Shown here one piece after another: positions 8,912 to 19,542 of a DNA stretch of 64,000 bases. Under the pieces are notes generated by a model, which did no database searches, was not told the origin of the DNA, and saw only the letters and a list, made by a program, of their open reading frames with translations. Location of the stretch: assembly GCF_029525575.1 (NCBI RefSeq), contig NZ_JAPDIA010000003.1, forward strand, positions 248,001-312,000. The letters are read 5' to 3'. Numbering within the stretch: position 1 is the first letter of the stretch; every line of letters starts with the position of its first letter. The stretch is from Cohnella rhizosphaerae. GTDB lineage: Bacteria > Bacillota > Bacilli > Paenibacillales > Paenibacillaceae. The position numbers were made by a program, and so were the translations under genes.

Positions 8912-11293
8912 ATGTTGCGTGCGGGATTGCAGGCTAACGGTATGGCAACACGGATCATGCTTGCTGCGTTATTGCTTCTGTCGGGCTTGTCGCTTCCGGT
9001 GTCGCCGGTTCTCGCGAGCAGTACGACCTATTATGTCGATCCGGCCGGAGACGATGCGGGCAGCGGGACGACCCCGGCGACCGCCTGGCGGACGCTGGGG
9101 AAGATCAACGGTACGACGTTCGGACCGGGCGACCGCATTCTGTTCAAGTCCGGCGGCGTATGGACAGGACAGCTATGGCCGAAGGGCTCGGGCGCTGCCG
9201 GCAATCCCGTTGTCATTGATCGCTACGGGAGCGGCGCCGCTCCCGTCATTGCCGGGGACAGGTCGACAGATGCAAGCCTGTCGGCGGCCGTCAAGCTGGA
9301 GAACCAAAGCTATTGGACGGTGCAAAACTTAAAAATTACGTTTCCGGCTGCCGGCAACGATAATTGGAAGCGCAGCGGCGTCTACGTTCATGCCAGCCAG
9401 AACGGGACGTACGGCGGCATTCATTTGCTTAACCTTGAAGTCGCCGACGTCAAATCCATTTCCTGCTGGGAATGCACGGACGGCAACGGTCAGACGGTCG
9501 GCGCATTTAATAATGCGGCGATCTACGTGATGACCGAGGAGGACCCGAACAACTTTCATCAATCCCCGTCTCCGGTAACGAACGCCAGGTTCGACGACCT
9601 GCTCATTCAGAACAATACCATCCGCGATTCTACGGGGATCGGCATTTTGATGATGAACCGGTTCGGCCCGATAACGGCCAATCCGGAAGCGAACTTCCAC
9701 TACAGCACGAACGTGCGCGTGGCCGGCAATACGATCCGGAACATCGGCAGGGACGCGATCGTCATCGGCGGCGCGGACGCCCCCTTGATCGAGCGCAATA
9801 GCGCGTACGATCTGGGGCATATCAGCCGCAACGGCGTCAGCGACCAGCGGCTGATCGCCGGCATGTTCGCCTTCGTGAGCCGCAATCCGCTTTTTCAATA
9901 CAACGAGGTGGCGCGGATCGCGGATATGGGACCGGGCCAGGATGGAGAGGCTTGGGACAATGACTGGGGCAATACGGGCACGGTAACCTATCAATACAAT
10001 TACAGCCATGACAATGCCGGCGGCATCATTTTGCAGCAAGAAAATACGCGGTCCGACTGGCTTGTCTTTCGCTACAATGTCAGCGTAAACGATGGGGCCG
10101 GGACCGATCTCGGCGCCAGATTCCTGATCGACAAGCCGGGCGTGCAGGCCTACAACAATACGATTTATACGACGGGCCGCATCCAGGCTTACTGCCAGCT
10201 CGGAGACCCGAGCGTCGTATGCGGAAGCGCGCTGAAGCAAAACGTGTACTTCTGGAACAACCTTTTCGTCGGCAGCCAGGGCAATTTTGACAGCGGTTAC
10301 AGTTACGATTACAACTTGTTCCACGGCTTCTCGGGCCCGGCCGACGCTCACAAGCTGAATGCCAATCCTCAATTCCAGGCGCCCTTTCCGGGGATGGACG
10401 GCATGGATGCGGCGTCGGGCTTCAAGCTTGTCGCAGGGTCGCCGGCGCTGGCGAGCGGAACGCCGGTCTCGTACAACGGCGGACAAGATTACTGGGGGAA
10501 TCCGGTATCTGCGACCGCGCAGCCGAACAGAGGCGCGTATAACGGAGCGGCTGTAGCGGGAGTCGTCTCTTCCGCCGTCAACGATTCGGGGCTATCCTAC
10601 ACGGGCTCGTCCTGGGCTGTCTCGAGCAATCGCCAGGTCGGCGATTATATGGACGATGTCCACTATGCCACGCAGAACGGCGACAGCGTCAGCTACGCCT
10701 TTACGGGAGACGGCATCGATCTGATCGGCGAGATGAACGTCGATCAAGGTCTTGTGGACGTGTACATCGACAACGTATGGGTCCAGACGATCGATACGTA
10801 CGCTGCTGCAAGGCAGGCCCAGCAGCATGTATTCGTCAAGAGAGGCCTGTCTCCGGGAACGCATACGCTGAAGGCCGTCAAGAAAAGCGGCACCTATATG
10901 ACGGTTGACGCTGTCGCGGTGCCGAAGTATGTCAACGATACGGATGCGACGATGGCGGCGGGATATATCGGCGCCTGGGGATATTCGAATGCGCGGGGCA
11001 TCGGGGATTACGGGGACGATGTCCACTATGCGTCTCAGAACGGAGACAGCTTCGATTACGCGTTCTACGGCAGCGGGATCGAACTGCTGTCCGAGCGATC
11101 CGGCGATCAAGGTCTGGCCGACGTCTATGTGGACGGCGTATTCGTTCAACGGATCGACGCCTATACATCCGGTCCGCGACAGGCGATGCAGAGCGTGTTC
11201 AGTCAGAGCGGACTTGCGATCGGGTACCACCGACTGAAGGTCGTGAAGGCAAGCGGCACTTATATGATCGTGGACGGTACGATCGTCCATTAA
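8912..11293 (+). CDS. Secreted right-handed beta-helix protein (pectate-lyase-like) with two C-terminal tandem modules
   Basis: About 793 residues. A signal peptide (ending VLASS) is followed by a region starting TTYYVDPAGDD that is typical of secreted parallel beta-helix polysaccharide lyases and glycosidases, with many short N-rich coils (residues about 30-540). The last 240 residues hold two copies of a module of about 105 residues, each with GDYxDDVHYAxQNGDS and GLxDVYxDxVxVQxID, likely carbohydrate-binding. ATG 8912 is chosen because GAAGGGG lies 8 bp upstream; ATG 8894 and 8903 are in frame. It sits between the transporter genes and the SLH-anchored glycosidase, so it probably helps depolymerise the same glycan. 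I cannot assign lyase versus hydrolase activity. Confidence 0.8.
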   Translation: MLRAGLQANGMATRIMLAALLLLSGLSLPVSPVLASSTTYYVDPAGDDAGSGTTPATAWRTLGKINGTTFGPGDRILFKSGGVWTGQLWPKGSGAAGNPVVIDRYGSGAAPVIAGDRSTDASLSAAVKLENQSYWTVQNLKITFPAAGNDNWKRSGVYVHASQNGTYGGIHLLNLEVADVKSISCWECTDGNGQTVGAFNNAAIYVMTEEDPNNFHQSPSPVTNARFDDLLIQNNTIRDSTGIGILMMNRFGPITANPEANFHYSTNVRVAGNTIRNIGRDAIVIGGADAPLIERNSAYDLGHISRNGVSDQRLIAGMFAFVSRNPLFQYNEVARIADMGPGQDGEAWDNDWGNTGTVTYQYNYSHDNAGGIILQQENTRSDWLVFRYNVSVNDGAGTDLGARFLIDKPGVQAYNNTIYTTGRIQAYCQLGDPSVVCGSALKQNVYFWNNLFVGSQGNFDSGYSYDYNLFHGFSGPADAHKLNANPQFQAPFPGMDGMDAASGFKLVAGSPALASGTPVSYNGGQDYWGNPVSATAQPNRGAYNGAAVAGVVSSAVNDSGLSYTGSSWAVSSNRQVGDYMDDVHYATQNGDSVSYAFTGDGIDLIGEMNVDQGLVDVYIDNVWVQTIDTYAAARQAQQHVFVKRGLSPGTHTLKAVKKSGTYMTVDAVAVPKYVNDTDATMAAGYIGAWGYSNARGIGDYGDDVHYASQNGDSFDYAFYGSGIELLSERSGDQGLADVYVDGVFVQRIDAYTSGPRQAMQSVFSQSGLAIGYHRLKVVKASGTYMIVDGTIVH

Positions 11294-11337
11294 GGCAGCC
11301 CTTCGCGGTTCACACAAGATGAGGAGGAGGCGCTTCC

Positions 11338-14300
11338 TTGTTTACGAAGCGATTAAATGCCGTGACATCGAGATGGATTAGAATTGCGGTCGTCCTGTCG
11401 CTGCTCTGCTCGTGGGCTGCCGGCATGAACCCGGCCTGGGCGGATGAACGCGCGGACCCCGGCGCATACGAGATTGCCGTCGAGGGAGAGGATGCGGCAG
11501 CTCACAACTTCACCGACGTTCTCGAGGGGAGCTTGTTCAGCGGCGGCAAGCTGCTGCGGCTGGAGACGTCCCAAGAGGCGCCGGCCGGCGGATACGAGGC
11601 TGTTTATTCTCTGCATGCGGAGGAAGCGGGGGGCTTATGAAGCGATCGTCGCATCGACGCCGCCCGAGGAAGTATGGACCTCGCCTTATTCGATTCAGGT
11701 CAACGACGGGGAAGAAACGCCCGTAAGAAACGCCCTGCAGGTCGGCAACGTGAACGATACCGTGCGCAAATACGATATCGGCGTCTTCTTCCTGAAGCAA
11801 GGCGACAATACGGTTACCTTCAGGGTGAAGGACCGCAGAAGCTACGGCGATTATGTGTTATATCTGGACCGGCTGTCGTTCCGCAAGCTTCCGGCAGGCG
11901 TTCGGTCCGTGGAGACGGCAGCGCCGCTTAACGTATTCGAAGCGGGGGGAGCCGGTTCGACTGTCCGTGAATCTGCTGGGGCCGGCTGGCCCTTCGGCGT
12001 CCGTAAGCGTTACCGTAACCGACTATTGGCAGGAGACCGTATCCGCTGAGGCCTATCCGATCGACGAAGGCGATCAGCGCGTCGAGGTCGATCTGGGGAT
12101 ATTGGACAAGGGGCATTACACCGTCTCGGCGCAGCTGTCAGGGACCGACGTGGTCAAGGAAACCTACTTGTCCGTCGTGACGCCCTATGCGTCCCGCCAG
12201 CAGCTGTCGGACTCGCCGTTTGCCGTCGATGCCGCGGCCTCGCTGCTGGTCAAGCCGTCGCAGACGGAGGATTTTGCCAAGGCGCTGCAGCTATCCGGCG
12301 TCAAGTGGATGCGCGACCGGCTTCACTGGGCAAGCGCCAACAGCGCGCCCGGCGTATACGATTTTTCCCCCTTTGACCCGGTCAACCGGGCGGTGACGTC
12401 CAAAGGCATCCGCACGCTGGACGTATACGGGGATGCGCCGGATTGGACGCACGGGCCGCAGGATCGCCTGCCGGACGATCTGACCGCGGCCTATCGATTC
12501 GCGCGCGATTCCGCGGATCACTTCGGCAGCGGCGTGTCCGCCTGGGAGATATGGAACGAGCCTGACGGCGGGTTCACCGGCGTGAACGAGACGGGGGACC
12601 AGTATGCCGCGTTCATGAAAGCGATGGCGATCGGCTACCGGGACAGCGCGGCCAAGCCGGCCGTAACGGTGGCGGGAATGGCGGGCGTGCCCGACGATTA
12701 TGTGCAGACCGTGGCGGATAACGAGGTTTTTCCTTATGCGGATACGTACAGCTTCCATGCCTACCCTTTGCCTTACGGCACGTACGATACCGAGGTCATC
12801 CCGTTTCCGGACAATGCGAGCAAGCATCTGCAATTTATGGACAGCAATGCCGCGGGCAACCGGAACGCATGGCTGACAGAAGCGGGGATCACCATTCCGA
12901 CCGGCTCGCTGCGCGAATTGACGGCGGCCGAGCAGCAGGCGCAAGCGCGGTATATGGCGACCTCCGCCGTACAATCGCTTGCGGCCGGGGTGGACAAGCA
13001 TTTCTGGTTTGTGATGCCCTACTACCTGGAGCAAGGCAACCAGTACGGCATGTTCAGCCAAAATAACGCGCCCTATGCGGCTTATCAGGCGATTGCGAAT
13101 GTAACGGATATGCTCGGCCAAGGCCTCTATGCCGGCCAGGTTCAGGGGCTGCCGGAAGGCGCGGAAGGTCATCTGTTCGACAGCGGCCATGGCCAGGTGC
13201 TGGTCCTTTGGTCGGAGCGGCCGGCGACCGTCGAGTGGGCTTCGACCGGCGCGGCGGCGCAGTGGTTCGATCTGATGGGACACGGCCGCACGGCGGAAAC
13301 GCATGAAGGCAAGATCGCTTTCGAGATCGGGCCGGATCCGATTTTTATCCGGAAGGACGAGCGGCTGTCGGTGCCGGTGGCATCGTTCTCGCGTGTTGCG
13401 AAGCCTGTATACGAAGCGCCTGAATTAACGCCTGCCCAGCGGATCGTGCTGGCGCAGAATTACGAGGACGAAGCCCGCTCCAATGCTAAGCTGTTCGGCG
13501 CCTACGCCTTGAAGGAGACGGGCGGCAACACGATCGGGCTGGAGATCTACAACTTCAACGATACTGCCATGGAAGGAGAAATTCGCGGAGAAGCGTCGGG
13601 CGGCTGGGTGCTGGATCGCGAGGTGGAGACGGTCGCGCTCGCGCCGGGCGAGAAGAAGACGGTCGCCTTCAGCCTGCAAGCCGGGGCGCAGGTTCGGCCG
13701 ATGGAGAAAGGTAAAGTTAGCTTCAGAGGCTCGTTCGGCGGCGATTCCACAACCGTTTCCGCGGCCTACGTATTCACCGGCATTTCTCGGATTCAGATCG
13801 ATCCGCTTCCCGGCGGCGGCGACCCGGAGCAATGGGACCTGCAGAGGACGGACGCGATCGCAGCTTCCGGCACAGGCGTTATTGAAGCGGGCTCCGCAAC
13901 CGGTGCGGTTCGCTACAAGTACAGCTTCGGCGAGACCAATCAGTGGGCGTATCCGTTCCTTCAGGTGAACGGGAGCACGGTCTTCGCGGGCAAGAGCGGG
14001 ATTGCCTTCAAAGTATACGCCGAGGCGGACATCCCGCAGACGGATCTGAAGCTGATCGTAAACGAAGACAACGGGAGCCGCTACTATACGCTGAACGGCT
14101 TTTCGATCAAGGCGGGCTGGCACACGTATATCGTGCCGTTCAGGCAGCTCGTGCTGGCCACCTTCGGTCCGCCGGATCCGAACAATCGGCTCGATCTGGA
14201 TCGGCTGACGAGCGTGCAGCTCGGCATCAATACGCAGCTGACGGATGTGCCCGCCTTTGAATTGGCCGACGTGGGGACTTATACGATCGCGACGGAGCCC

Positions 14301-15551
14301 GGAGAGCCGGAGGAGCCGGGGGGACCGGTCGATCCGGGACCGCCTGGCGACCCCGGCATTCCGACCGGGTCCGGCACGGTGCCGCAGCAGACTGTCGCGA
14401 TCGAGCGGGGAACAGCCGTCATCGGCATCGCGACGGATAGCCGGGGGATCGCCGCAGGCAAGCTCGACGCACAGCAATTGACGGCGGCCATCGGCGACGG
14501 CAGCGCCGGGACCGTTCGCATTGAAGCGAAGCCGGACCGGCAAGCGAAGGAGATTCGGCTGGAGCTGCCCGTCGGGCCGATGCAAACGGCGAAGCTGGCA
14601 AACGTAGAGACTTTTGTCGTCGATACCGGGTTCGCTTCTGTCTCGATTCGGCCGGACCTGCTGCAGGGTCAGCCCGCGTCCGGAAAGCTGGAACTCCGCG
14701 TCTCTCAAGTGGACACGGCGAGTTTGCCGGAGTCCTCCAGACGGAAGCTGGGGGACAGTGCCGCTTACGAGTTCCATTTACTCGTGAACGGGACAGCGCT
14801 GAATTCGTTCGGAGGCCAAGTGGAGGTTCGCATGCCATACAGGCTTCAAGCGGATCAGAAGCCAGGCAACGTCGTGGTTTACTTGATCGATGAAGCGGGC
14901 GGCTTGCGTGCCGTCGTCAACGGCAAATATCAGGCGCAGACAGGCAGCGCCGTCTTTACCCCGGAGCATTTCAGCAGTTACGCCGCAGCCTACGCCGATA
15001 TTTCCTTCGCGGATCTGGCGCAGTCGGCTTGGGCTCGGGACAGCATCGAGGCATTGGCGGCGAGAGGCATCGTGCAGGGAACGGGCGGCGATCGCTTCGA
15101 GCCAAGCCGCGAGGTCACCCGGGCGGAGTTCGTCGAGATGCTCGTGAATGCGTTTGAGTGGGAGAATGCGGATGCGAACGCGGCCTTCCAGGACGTGCGG
15201 GAGGAAGACTGGCATTACCGCTCGATTGCCTCCGCGCACAAGCTTGGCATCGTCTCGGGCAAGTCGGACGGCACTTTCGGGGCGAACGAGCCGATCACCC
15301 GCCTGGATATGGCGGTTGTGCTGGATCGGGTATATCGCCTGCTGGAGATCGAGCCCGGCGACGGGGCAGGAGGGGCATCGGAGACGTTCAACGACCTGGG
15401 ACAGGCGCCCGGCTATGCGCGGGAGGCGATAGAACGCATGCGCGCTGCCGGATTGCTCGACGGGGTCGGCCCGGAACGCTTTGCGCCGAAGCTGAACGCG
15501 AATCGCGCGCAGGCGGCGGCCGTTATCTACAGATTGTTCAGTCGAAACTGA
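11338..15551 (+). CDS. Giant SLH-anchored clan GH-A glycosidase (two frameshifts)
   Basis: About 1,403 residues after correcting two G6 runs (11628-11633 and 11944-11949). The TTG start follows GGAGGAGG. Order: signal peptide; a beta-sandwich module; an (alpha/beta)8-like catalytic domain (about residues 300-560) with probable acid/base Glu407 in WNEPD and probable nucleophile Glu514 in WLTEAG, most like GH39 or GH5; beta-sandwich modules; a Pro/Gly-rich linker; another beta domain; and three SLH domains in the last 180 residues. SLH domains bind pyruvylated cell-wall polymer, so the enzyme should be displayed on the cell surface. The substrate is unknown but is probably the glycan imported by the upstream ABC system. 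Confidence 0.85.
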
Positions 15552-15623
15552 ACGAAGCCGGAAGGCGCGTCAGGCGTAACAGGGTTCTGCATAGATCCAT
15601 AGATTCATAGATCCGCAGAATGC

Positions 15624-15662
15624 GAAAGCGGCGGAGCAGGCATTCCCTGTTCCGCCGCTTTC
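15624..15662. terminator. Bidirectional terminator
   Basis: GAAAGCGGCGGA (15624-15635) pairs perfectly with TCCGCCGCTTTC (15651-15662). It lies between the convergent glycosidase and SGNH hydrolase genes. Confidence 0.7.
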
Positions 15663-15694
15663 TGCTCTCCGTCCGCTTCGTCCGACGCAGCCGG

Positions 15695-16399
15695 TCATCC
15701 GCCACTCAGCAGGACAGCTGTCAAAGCCTCTCCCAACTCGATGTGAAAAGCGGCGTCGGGGTGATTGATACCGTTCGATAAACGGGCATGAATATCGGCG
15801 CCGTTCTCCTCCATCCGCTCCCACATCGCATAAGCGTCTACCAGCAACAGACCGTTTTTGGCCGCGTAGCCGCGTATGCACGCGACATATTGCGCCAATG
15901 CTTTTTCTTCAGCAAGGCGTAAAAATGCGGGCACATGCTGTCGGTTTTCGGCGGCGATGTTCGCGTTATCGTGTCGCATCATCATGCAGGGCGTGATCAG
16001 GACGATAACGGCTTCCGTCTCTGCCCGCAATCGGCTTACGAGCTCATCCAGCGCCGCCGCAAAGCCTTTAAGTCCGGCTTCTCCGCCATGCGCGTCGTTA
16101 TGGCCGAACAGGATCGTCACCAGATCGGGCTTGTACGGGAAAACGTCGCGATCCCAGCGGATGCGGGAAGCGGCGATCGTATCGCCGCTTGCTCCGGAAT
16201 TGATTACATTGATAATAGCGCCGTCGCAGCGGCGTTCGAGCTCCCGCTTGCAGACCGCATGATAGACGCGGTCATACTCGGTAGCGCCGAATTGCATGCA
16301 TCCCTGCGTGACGCTGTCGCCCAACGCGACGTACAACACCGCTCTGGCGCCGGGATCCGTTCTTTTTTCCTGGAGTCGCTCGATCAAGGTTGGCGCCAT
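15695..16399 (-). CDS. SGNH/GDSL-type esterase
   Basis: 234 residues. Block I is ALGDSVTQG with the catalytic Ser, block II contains NSGASGDT, block III is FGHNDAHGG, and the C-terminal NHPDAAFH carries the Asp-x-x-His-like end. These enzymes remove acetyl or other ester groups, often from polysaccharides. ATG 16399 is preferred: it overlaps the end of the upstream dehydrogenase by 16 bp and has GGTGGTGTTGGA upstream. No signal peptide is visible, so it probably acts on imported oligosaccharides in the cytoplasm. Third gene of a minus-strand operon with two dehydrogenases. Confidence 0.85.
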   Translation of the reverse strand: MAPTLIERLQEKRTDPGARAVLYVALGDSVTQGCMQFGATEYDRVYHAVCKRELERRCDGAIINVINSGASGDTIAASRIRWDRDVFPYKPDLVTILFGHNDAHGGEAGLKGFAAALDELVSRLRAETEAVIVLITPCMMMRHDNANIAAENRQHVPAFLRLAEEKALAQYVACIRGYAAKNGLLLVDAYAMWERMEENGADIHARLSNGINHPDAAFHIELGEALTAVLLSGG

Positions 16400-17391
16400 T
16401 CCAACACCACCCCCAGGTAAGGCTCGTGTCTGCCGACGATCAATTCCCACGCTTCCGCAGCCCGATCGACCGGGAACCGATGCGTGACCAGCTTGCCGGT
16501 CTGCAGCCAGCCTTGACGGATGCCTTCAAGAGCGGCGTCCATGCGCCGTTTGTTCCATCCAGCGGGCGCATGCAGCGTGATTTCCTTGTCGCGCAGCGCC
16601 TGAATGTCCACCAAGCCGCGGTTCCCGTAGAATCCGGCGGACACGAAGTGGCTGTCGTGTGCCAGCAAAGGCAGGTTGGCAGTGACTGCATCCATATCTC
16701 CGACCGTATCTACGAGGATATCGAGGCCTTGCGCTTCGGCGAGTCGGCGCAGCTCGGTTCCCGTATCCTGCTGTCCGCTTCGTAGATGTCCGATCGTCTC
16801 GGGAAGCAGTCGCATGCGGTCTTCGTGCCGACCGAGCACCGTCACCCGCGACCCGCGATGGTGAAGAGTCTGCGCCGCCCAATGCCCGACAAGGCCGTCG
16901 CCGATGACGAGCGCCCGGCTGCCTTCGCGAATCGGAGGCCGCTCCCCGCAGTTATAGCCGACCTGTGCGAGTACCAGCCCGCTGTAATCAAGGGGGTCTG
17001 CATCCTGCGGCAGCTTCCAGACCTGATCTGCGGCCGTAACGGCTGGAGATACATGGCCGCCGTAAGGCTCGTACATGCCTTCTACCTTGCTGATCGTGGC
17101 GAAGACGCGATCGCCGGGCTTGAAGGCCGATACGGCCGAGCCGACTTGCAGGACAGTGCCGACCTTCTGGTATCCGGCTACGATGGGGAACGGCCATGGA
17201 TGGCCTTCCGCATAGGGAGTGTCGCCCGCCGTGCGTTCGCCCCGCAGGAACGAGGACTCCGTTCCGTTGCTGATCCAGGAGATCTCGACATCGATGACCA
17301 CATCGTCTGCAGACGGCGCGGGCAGCCGAACTTCGTGCACCTCGACCCGCTGCCGATCGGTGAATACGACGGCTTTTCCCTGCAGACTCAT
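16384..17391 (-). CDS. Zinc-type alcohol dehydrogenase-like oxidoreductase (MDR family)
   Basis: 335 residues. The N-terminal GroES-like domain contains the GxxxxGDRVF region, and the Rossmann part contains VIGDGLVGHWAAQ. It overlaps the upstream dehydrogenase by 4 bp and the downstream esterase by 16 bp, so the three are one operon. The usual catalytic-zinc Cys near residue 40 is replaced in the stretch ISWISNGTE, as in some sugar-related MDR members, so the catalytic details may differ. Likely oxidises a sugar or polyol released by the locus; the substrate is inferred only from context. Confidence 0.8.
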   Translation of the reverse strand: MSLQGKAVVFTDRQRVEVHEVRLPAPSADDVVIDVEISWISNGTESSFLRGERTAGDTPYAEGHPWPFPIVAGYQKVGTVLQVGSAVSAFKPGDRVFATISKVEGMYEPYGGHVSPAVTAADQVWKLPQDADPLDYSGLVLAQVGYNCGERPPIREGSRALVIGDGLVGHWAAQTLHHRGSRVTVLGRHEDRMRLLPETIGHLRSGQQDTGTELRRLAEAQGLDILVDTVGDMDAVTANLPLLAHDSHFVSAGFYGNRGLVDIQALRDKEITLHAPAGWNKRRMDAALEGIRQGWLQTGKLVTHRFPVDRAAEAWELIVGRHEPYLGVVLEWRQP

Positions 17392-18374
17392 GCTTCGCCC
17401 CCCTGTCCCAGATCGGAGCCGGGATGGAAGTAGACTTTGACGGCTTGCTGGGTCTGCAACAGCTTGACGGCATCTTCATAACGCGTAAAGGGAATGTGAT
17501 GCGTCAAGAGGCAGCTGCAGTTCAGGCCTTTGTTGCCGACGGCGTCCAGCAGCAATTCGCGGTCGCGTTCGCCAAAGCTCCGGTAGCGGTACGCCTCCAG
17601 CTTTGTTCCGCGAAGCCACAGCCGCTCGTCGAACTGCACCGAGCCCTTCAGAACGCCGAAAATGACGACGTGAGAACGCACGTTATCCAGCAAATACTGG
17701 ACCGAAGCCGCCGCGCCTACGCAATCGTAGCCCAAATCGAACGTATCGGGAGCGACTTGGTCCGCATGCATGGCAGTGCCGAGCCCGAGCCTGTTCACCT
17801 CGTCGATACGGGCCTGGTTGAGGTCGATGCCGACGACGCGGGAGGCGCCCCAGATGGCGGCTGCCTGGATCGCCAGCATGCCTGCCGGACCGAGGCCCGA
17901 GACCAGCACCGATTTGCCGCGCAGATCGCCGAATTGGGACAAACCGATCATGACGCACTTCAACAGTTCGAAGGAAGCCGCTTGCTTGAACGAGATATGA
18001 TCCGGCAGCTTAAGCGCCTCGTGCTCCCGATAGCAGATATATTCCGCATAAGCGCCATTGCCTTCGATGTGCTCCAGAGCGGCGACCCTGTCGCCGACCT
18101 GATAGCGGGTAACCCCTTTTCCTACCGCGCGTACGACACCTGCGGCTTCGTGCCCGGGAAATCCGGGAGCGAGGGGATATTGAGGCGAACGACTGTAGTC
18201 GAACATGTCTCTGCCGCCGTACATGTTCATATCCCAGCGGGGACATGTCGCGACGATCTCGATCTGAACCAATATCTCATGGTCCTGTGGAACGGGAATC
18301 GGAACTTCCGCGATGGCGTAGCTTTCCTTGCCTGTGATTTGCAATGCCTTCATCGTTTTCGGCTGTGTGACCAT
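17388..18374 (-). CDS. Zinc-dependent alcohol dehydrogenase (MDR family)
   Basis: 328 residues. The catalytic-zinc region contains CPRWDMNMYGG and GHEAAGVVRAVGKGVTRYQVGDRV. The Rossmann motif is LVSGLGPAGMLAIQAAAIWGA. ATG 18374 has AAAGGAGCGG upstream. First gene of a minus-strand operon (dehydrogenase, dehydrogenase, esterase), divergent from the AraC regulator starting at 18592, which probably controls it. NAD(P)-dependent oxidation of a sugar alcohol is the likely role. Confidence 0.85.
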   Translation of the reverse strand: MVTQPKTMKALQITGKESYAIAEVPIPVPQDHEILVQIEIVATCPRWDMNMYGGRDMFDYSRSPQYPLAPGFPGHEAAGVVRAVGKGVTRYQVGDRVAALEHIEGNGAYAEYICYREHEALKLPDHISFKQAASFELLKCVMIGLSQFGDLRGKSVLVSGLGPAGMLAIQAAAIWGASRVVGIDLNQARIDEVNRLGLGTAMHADQVAPDTFDLGYDCVGAAASVQYLLDNVRSHVVIFGVLKGSVQFDERLWLRGTKLEAYRYRSFGERDRELLLDAVGNKGLNCSCLLTHHIPFTRYEDAVKLLQTQQAVKVYFHPGSDLGQGGEA

Positions 18375-18591
18375 GCTGAACCGCTCCTTTTCGGGTAAGA
18401 TGGAAGATGGCTACAGCTTAACGAATGCGGCCCGTTTTGTCTTTGCACGCTACGGCCTTTCTGGAAGATATCGACGAGCAAATGGTGCAGACAGCACGGC
18501 GTTTTTTTTGAATCGCGTTTGTACAAAATCGACTGCCGTGCTCCGCATGGGGCAATTGCGTGTGGCATTGTTCAGAAAGGGGGAGAGCCAA

Positions 18592-19434
18592 GTGAAGATA
18601 CGCAAAATCGAGTTGGTGGAAATGAACTGCTCGTCTCCTCTGCAAAACGGCAGCGGGGGCATTCATCCTTACCACGAGATCCTGTCAGTCTTGGAAGGAG
18701 AGGTGCGTTTGCACTGGATGGGAGAGCGGTTCGAGGCAGCCGCGCCGGCACTGTTTCTGATTCCGGCCAACACGCCCCATCTGCTGCTGCCACTGTCGGA
18801 ATCTTGCCGTTTCGGATTCGTCGAGTTGGAGGTTGAAGGCGAACTCGAATTTCCGAGCATCTCGGCATCGACGGACTGGAATCAGACCGGGGGTCTGAAC
18901 GATGCGCGCCCTGAATGCGCTCCGATCCGGACGGCCAACGGCCAGCTTTGGGATAGCTCGCAGATCGCCCCGCCATATTCCGCTATCCGATCCGAGCTGG
19001 CCGAGTACGATATCAACAAGTTGTTGCTGCTGATTCGACACTATTCGCGGGTATGCAGGGGAGAAAACCGAGACCGGCCGCAGACCGCGTATGTACGGAC
19101 CGAGACGCGAGAGCGGCTGCAAGAGGCGATGCGGAGAATGGAGGCTTGTTACCATCAACCCTTGTCGATACGGGACCTGGCCATTGCGGCGAATATGGAA
19201 AACAACTATTTTATCCGTGCCTTCCGCAGCCTCTGCGGCAAGACCCCTTTGCAATATCTGCACGAACTCAGATTTAGCGCCGCCCTTTGTTACTTATCGA
19301 CGACCGCGATGAGCGTCCAGCGCATTGCCGAAGCTTCGGGTTTCCAGAGCATTCATTATTTCAGCCGTTTTTTTAAGCAGCGATACGGGGTCAGCCCCGC
19401 GGTTTGGAGAAAAGAAAACCGATTTACTGCCTAA
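18592..19434 (+). CDS. AraC family transcriptional regulator
   Basis: 280 residues. The N-terminal cupin-like sensing domain contains HPYHEILSVLEGEVRLHWMG and a PANTPH metal-like motif. The C-terminal two-HTH AraC domain contains LAIAANMENNYFIRAFRSL and ASGFQSIHYFSRFFKQRYGVSP. GTG 18592 has AAGGGGGAG 8 bp upstream; the longer open frame to 18328 overlaps the divergent gene. Probably senses a sugar and controls the divergent dehydrogenase/esterase operon. Confidence 0.88.
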   Translation: MKIRKIELVEMNCSSPLQNGSGGIHPYHEILSVLEGEVRLHWMGERFEAAAPALFLIPANTPHLLLPLSESCRFGFVELEVEGELEFPSISASTDWNQTGGLNDARPECAPIRTANGQLWDSSQIAPPYSAIRSELAEYDINKLLLLIRHYSRVCRGENRDRPQTAYVRTETRERLQEAMRRMEACYHQPLSIRDLAIAANMENNYFIRAFRSLCGKTPLQYLHELRFSAALCYLSTTAMSVQRIAEASGFQSIHYFSRFFKQRYGVSPAVWRKENRFTA

Positions 19435-19486
19435 TGCCGGCGGTTGACGGATCGCCCGGCTTCCGGTAACATCGGACAAAAAGCTC

Positions 19487-19527
19487 CCTGACGCACGGGC
19501 AATCGCGTCAGGCGGGCCTTTCTTTAT
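19487..19527 (+). terminator. Probable terminator of the AraC gene
   Basis: CCTGACGC (19487-19494) pairs with GCGTCAGG (19505-19512), followed by a T-rich stretch that is interrupted, so efficiency is uncertain. Confidence 0.45.
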
Positions 19528-19542
19528 TTCGGGGAGGAAGGT

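Noticed and set aside
9329..10486. Long open frames antisense to the beta-helix and glycosidase genes (also 12291-13304, 13425-14777)
   Set aside because: High-GC shadow frames; their products are Arg/His/Val-rich without domain features, while the plus-strand proteins are clearly real.
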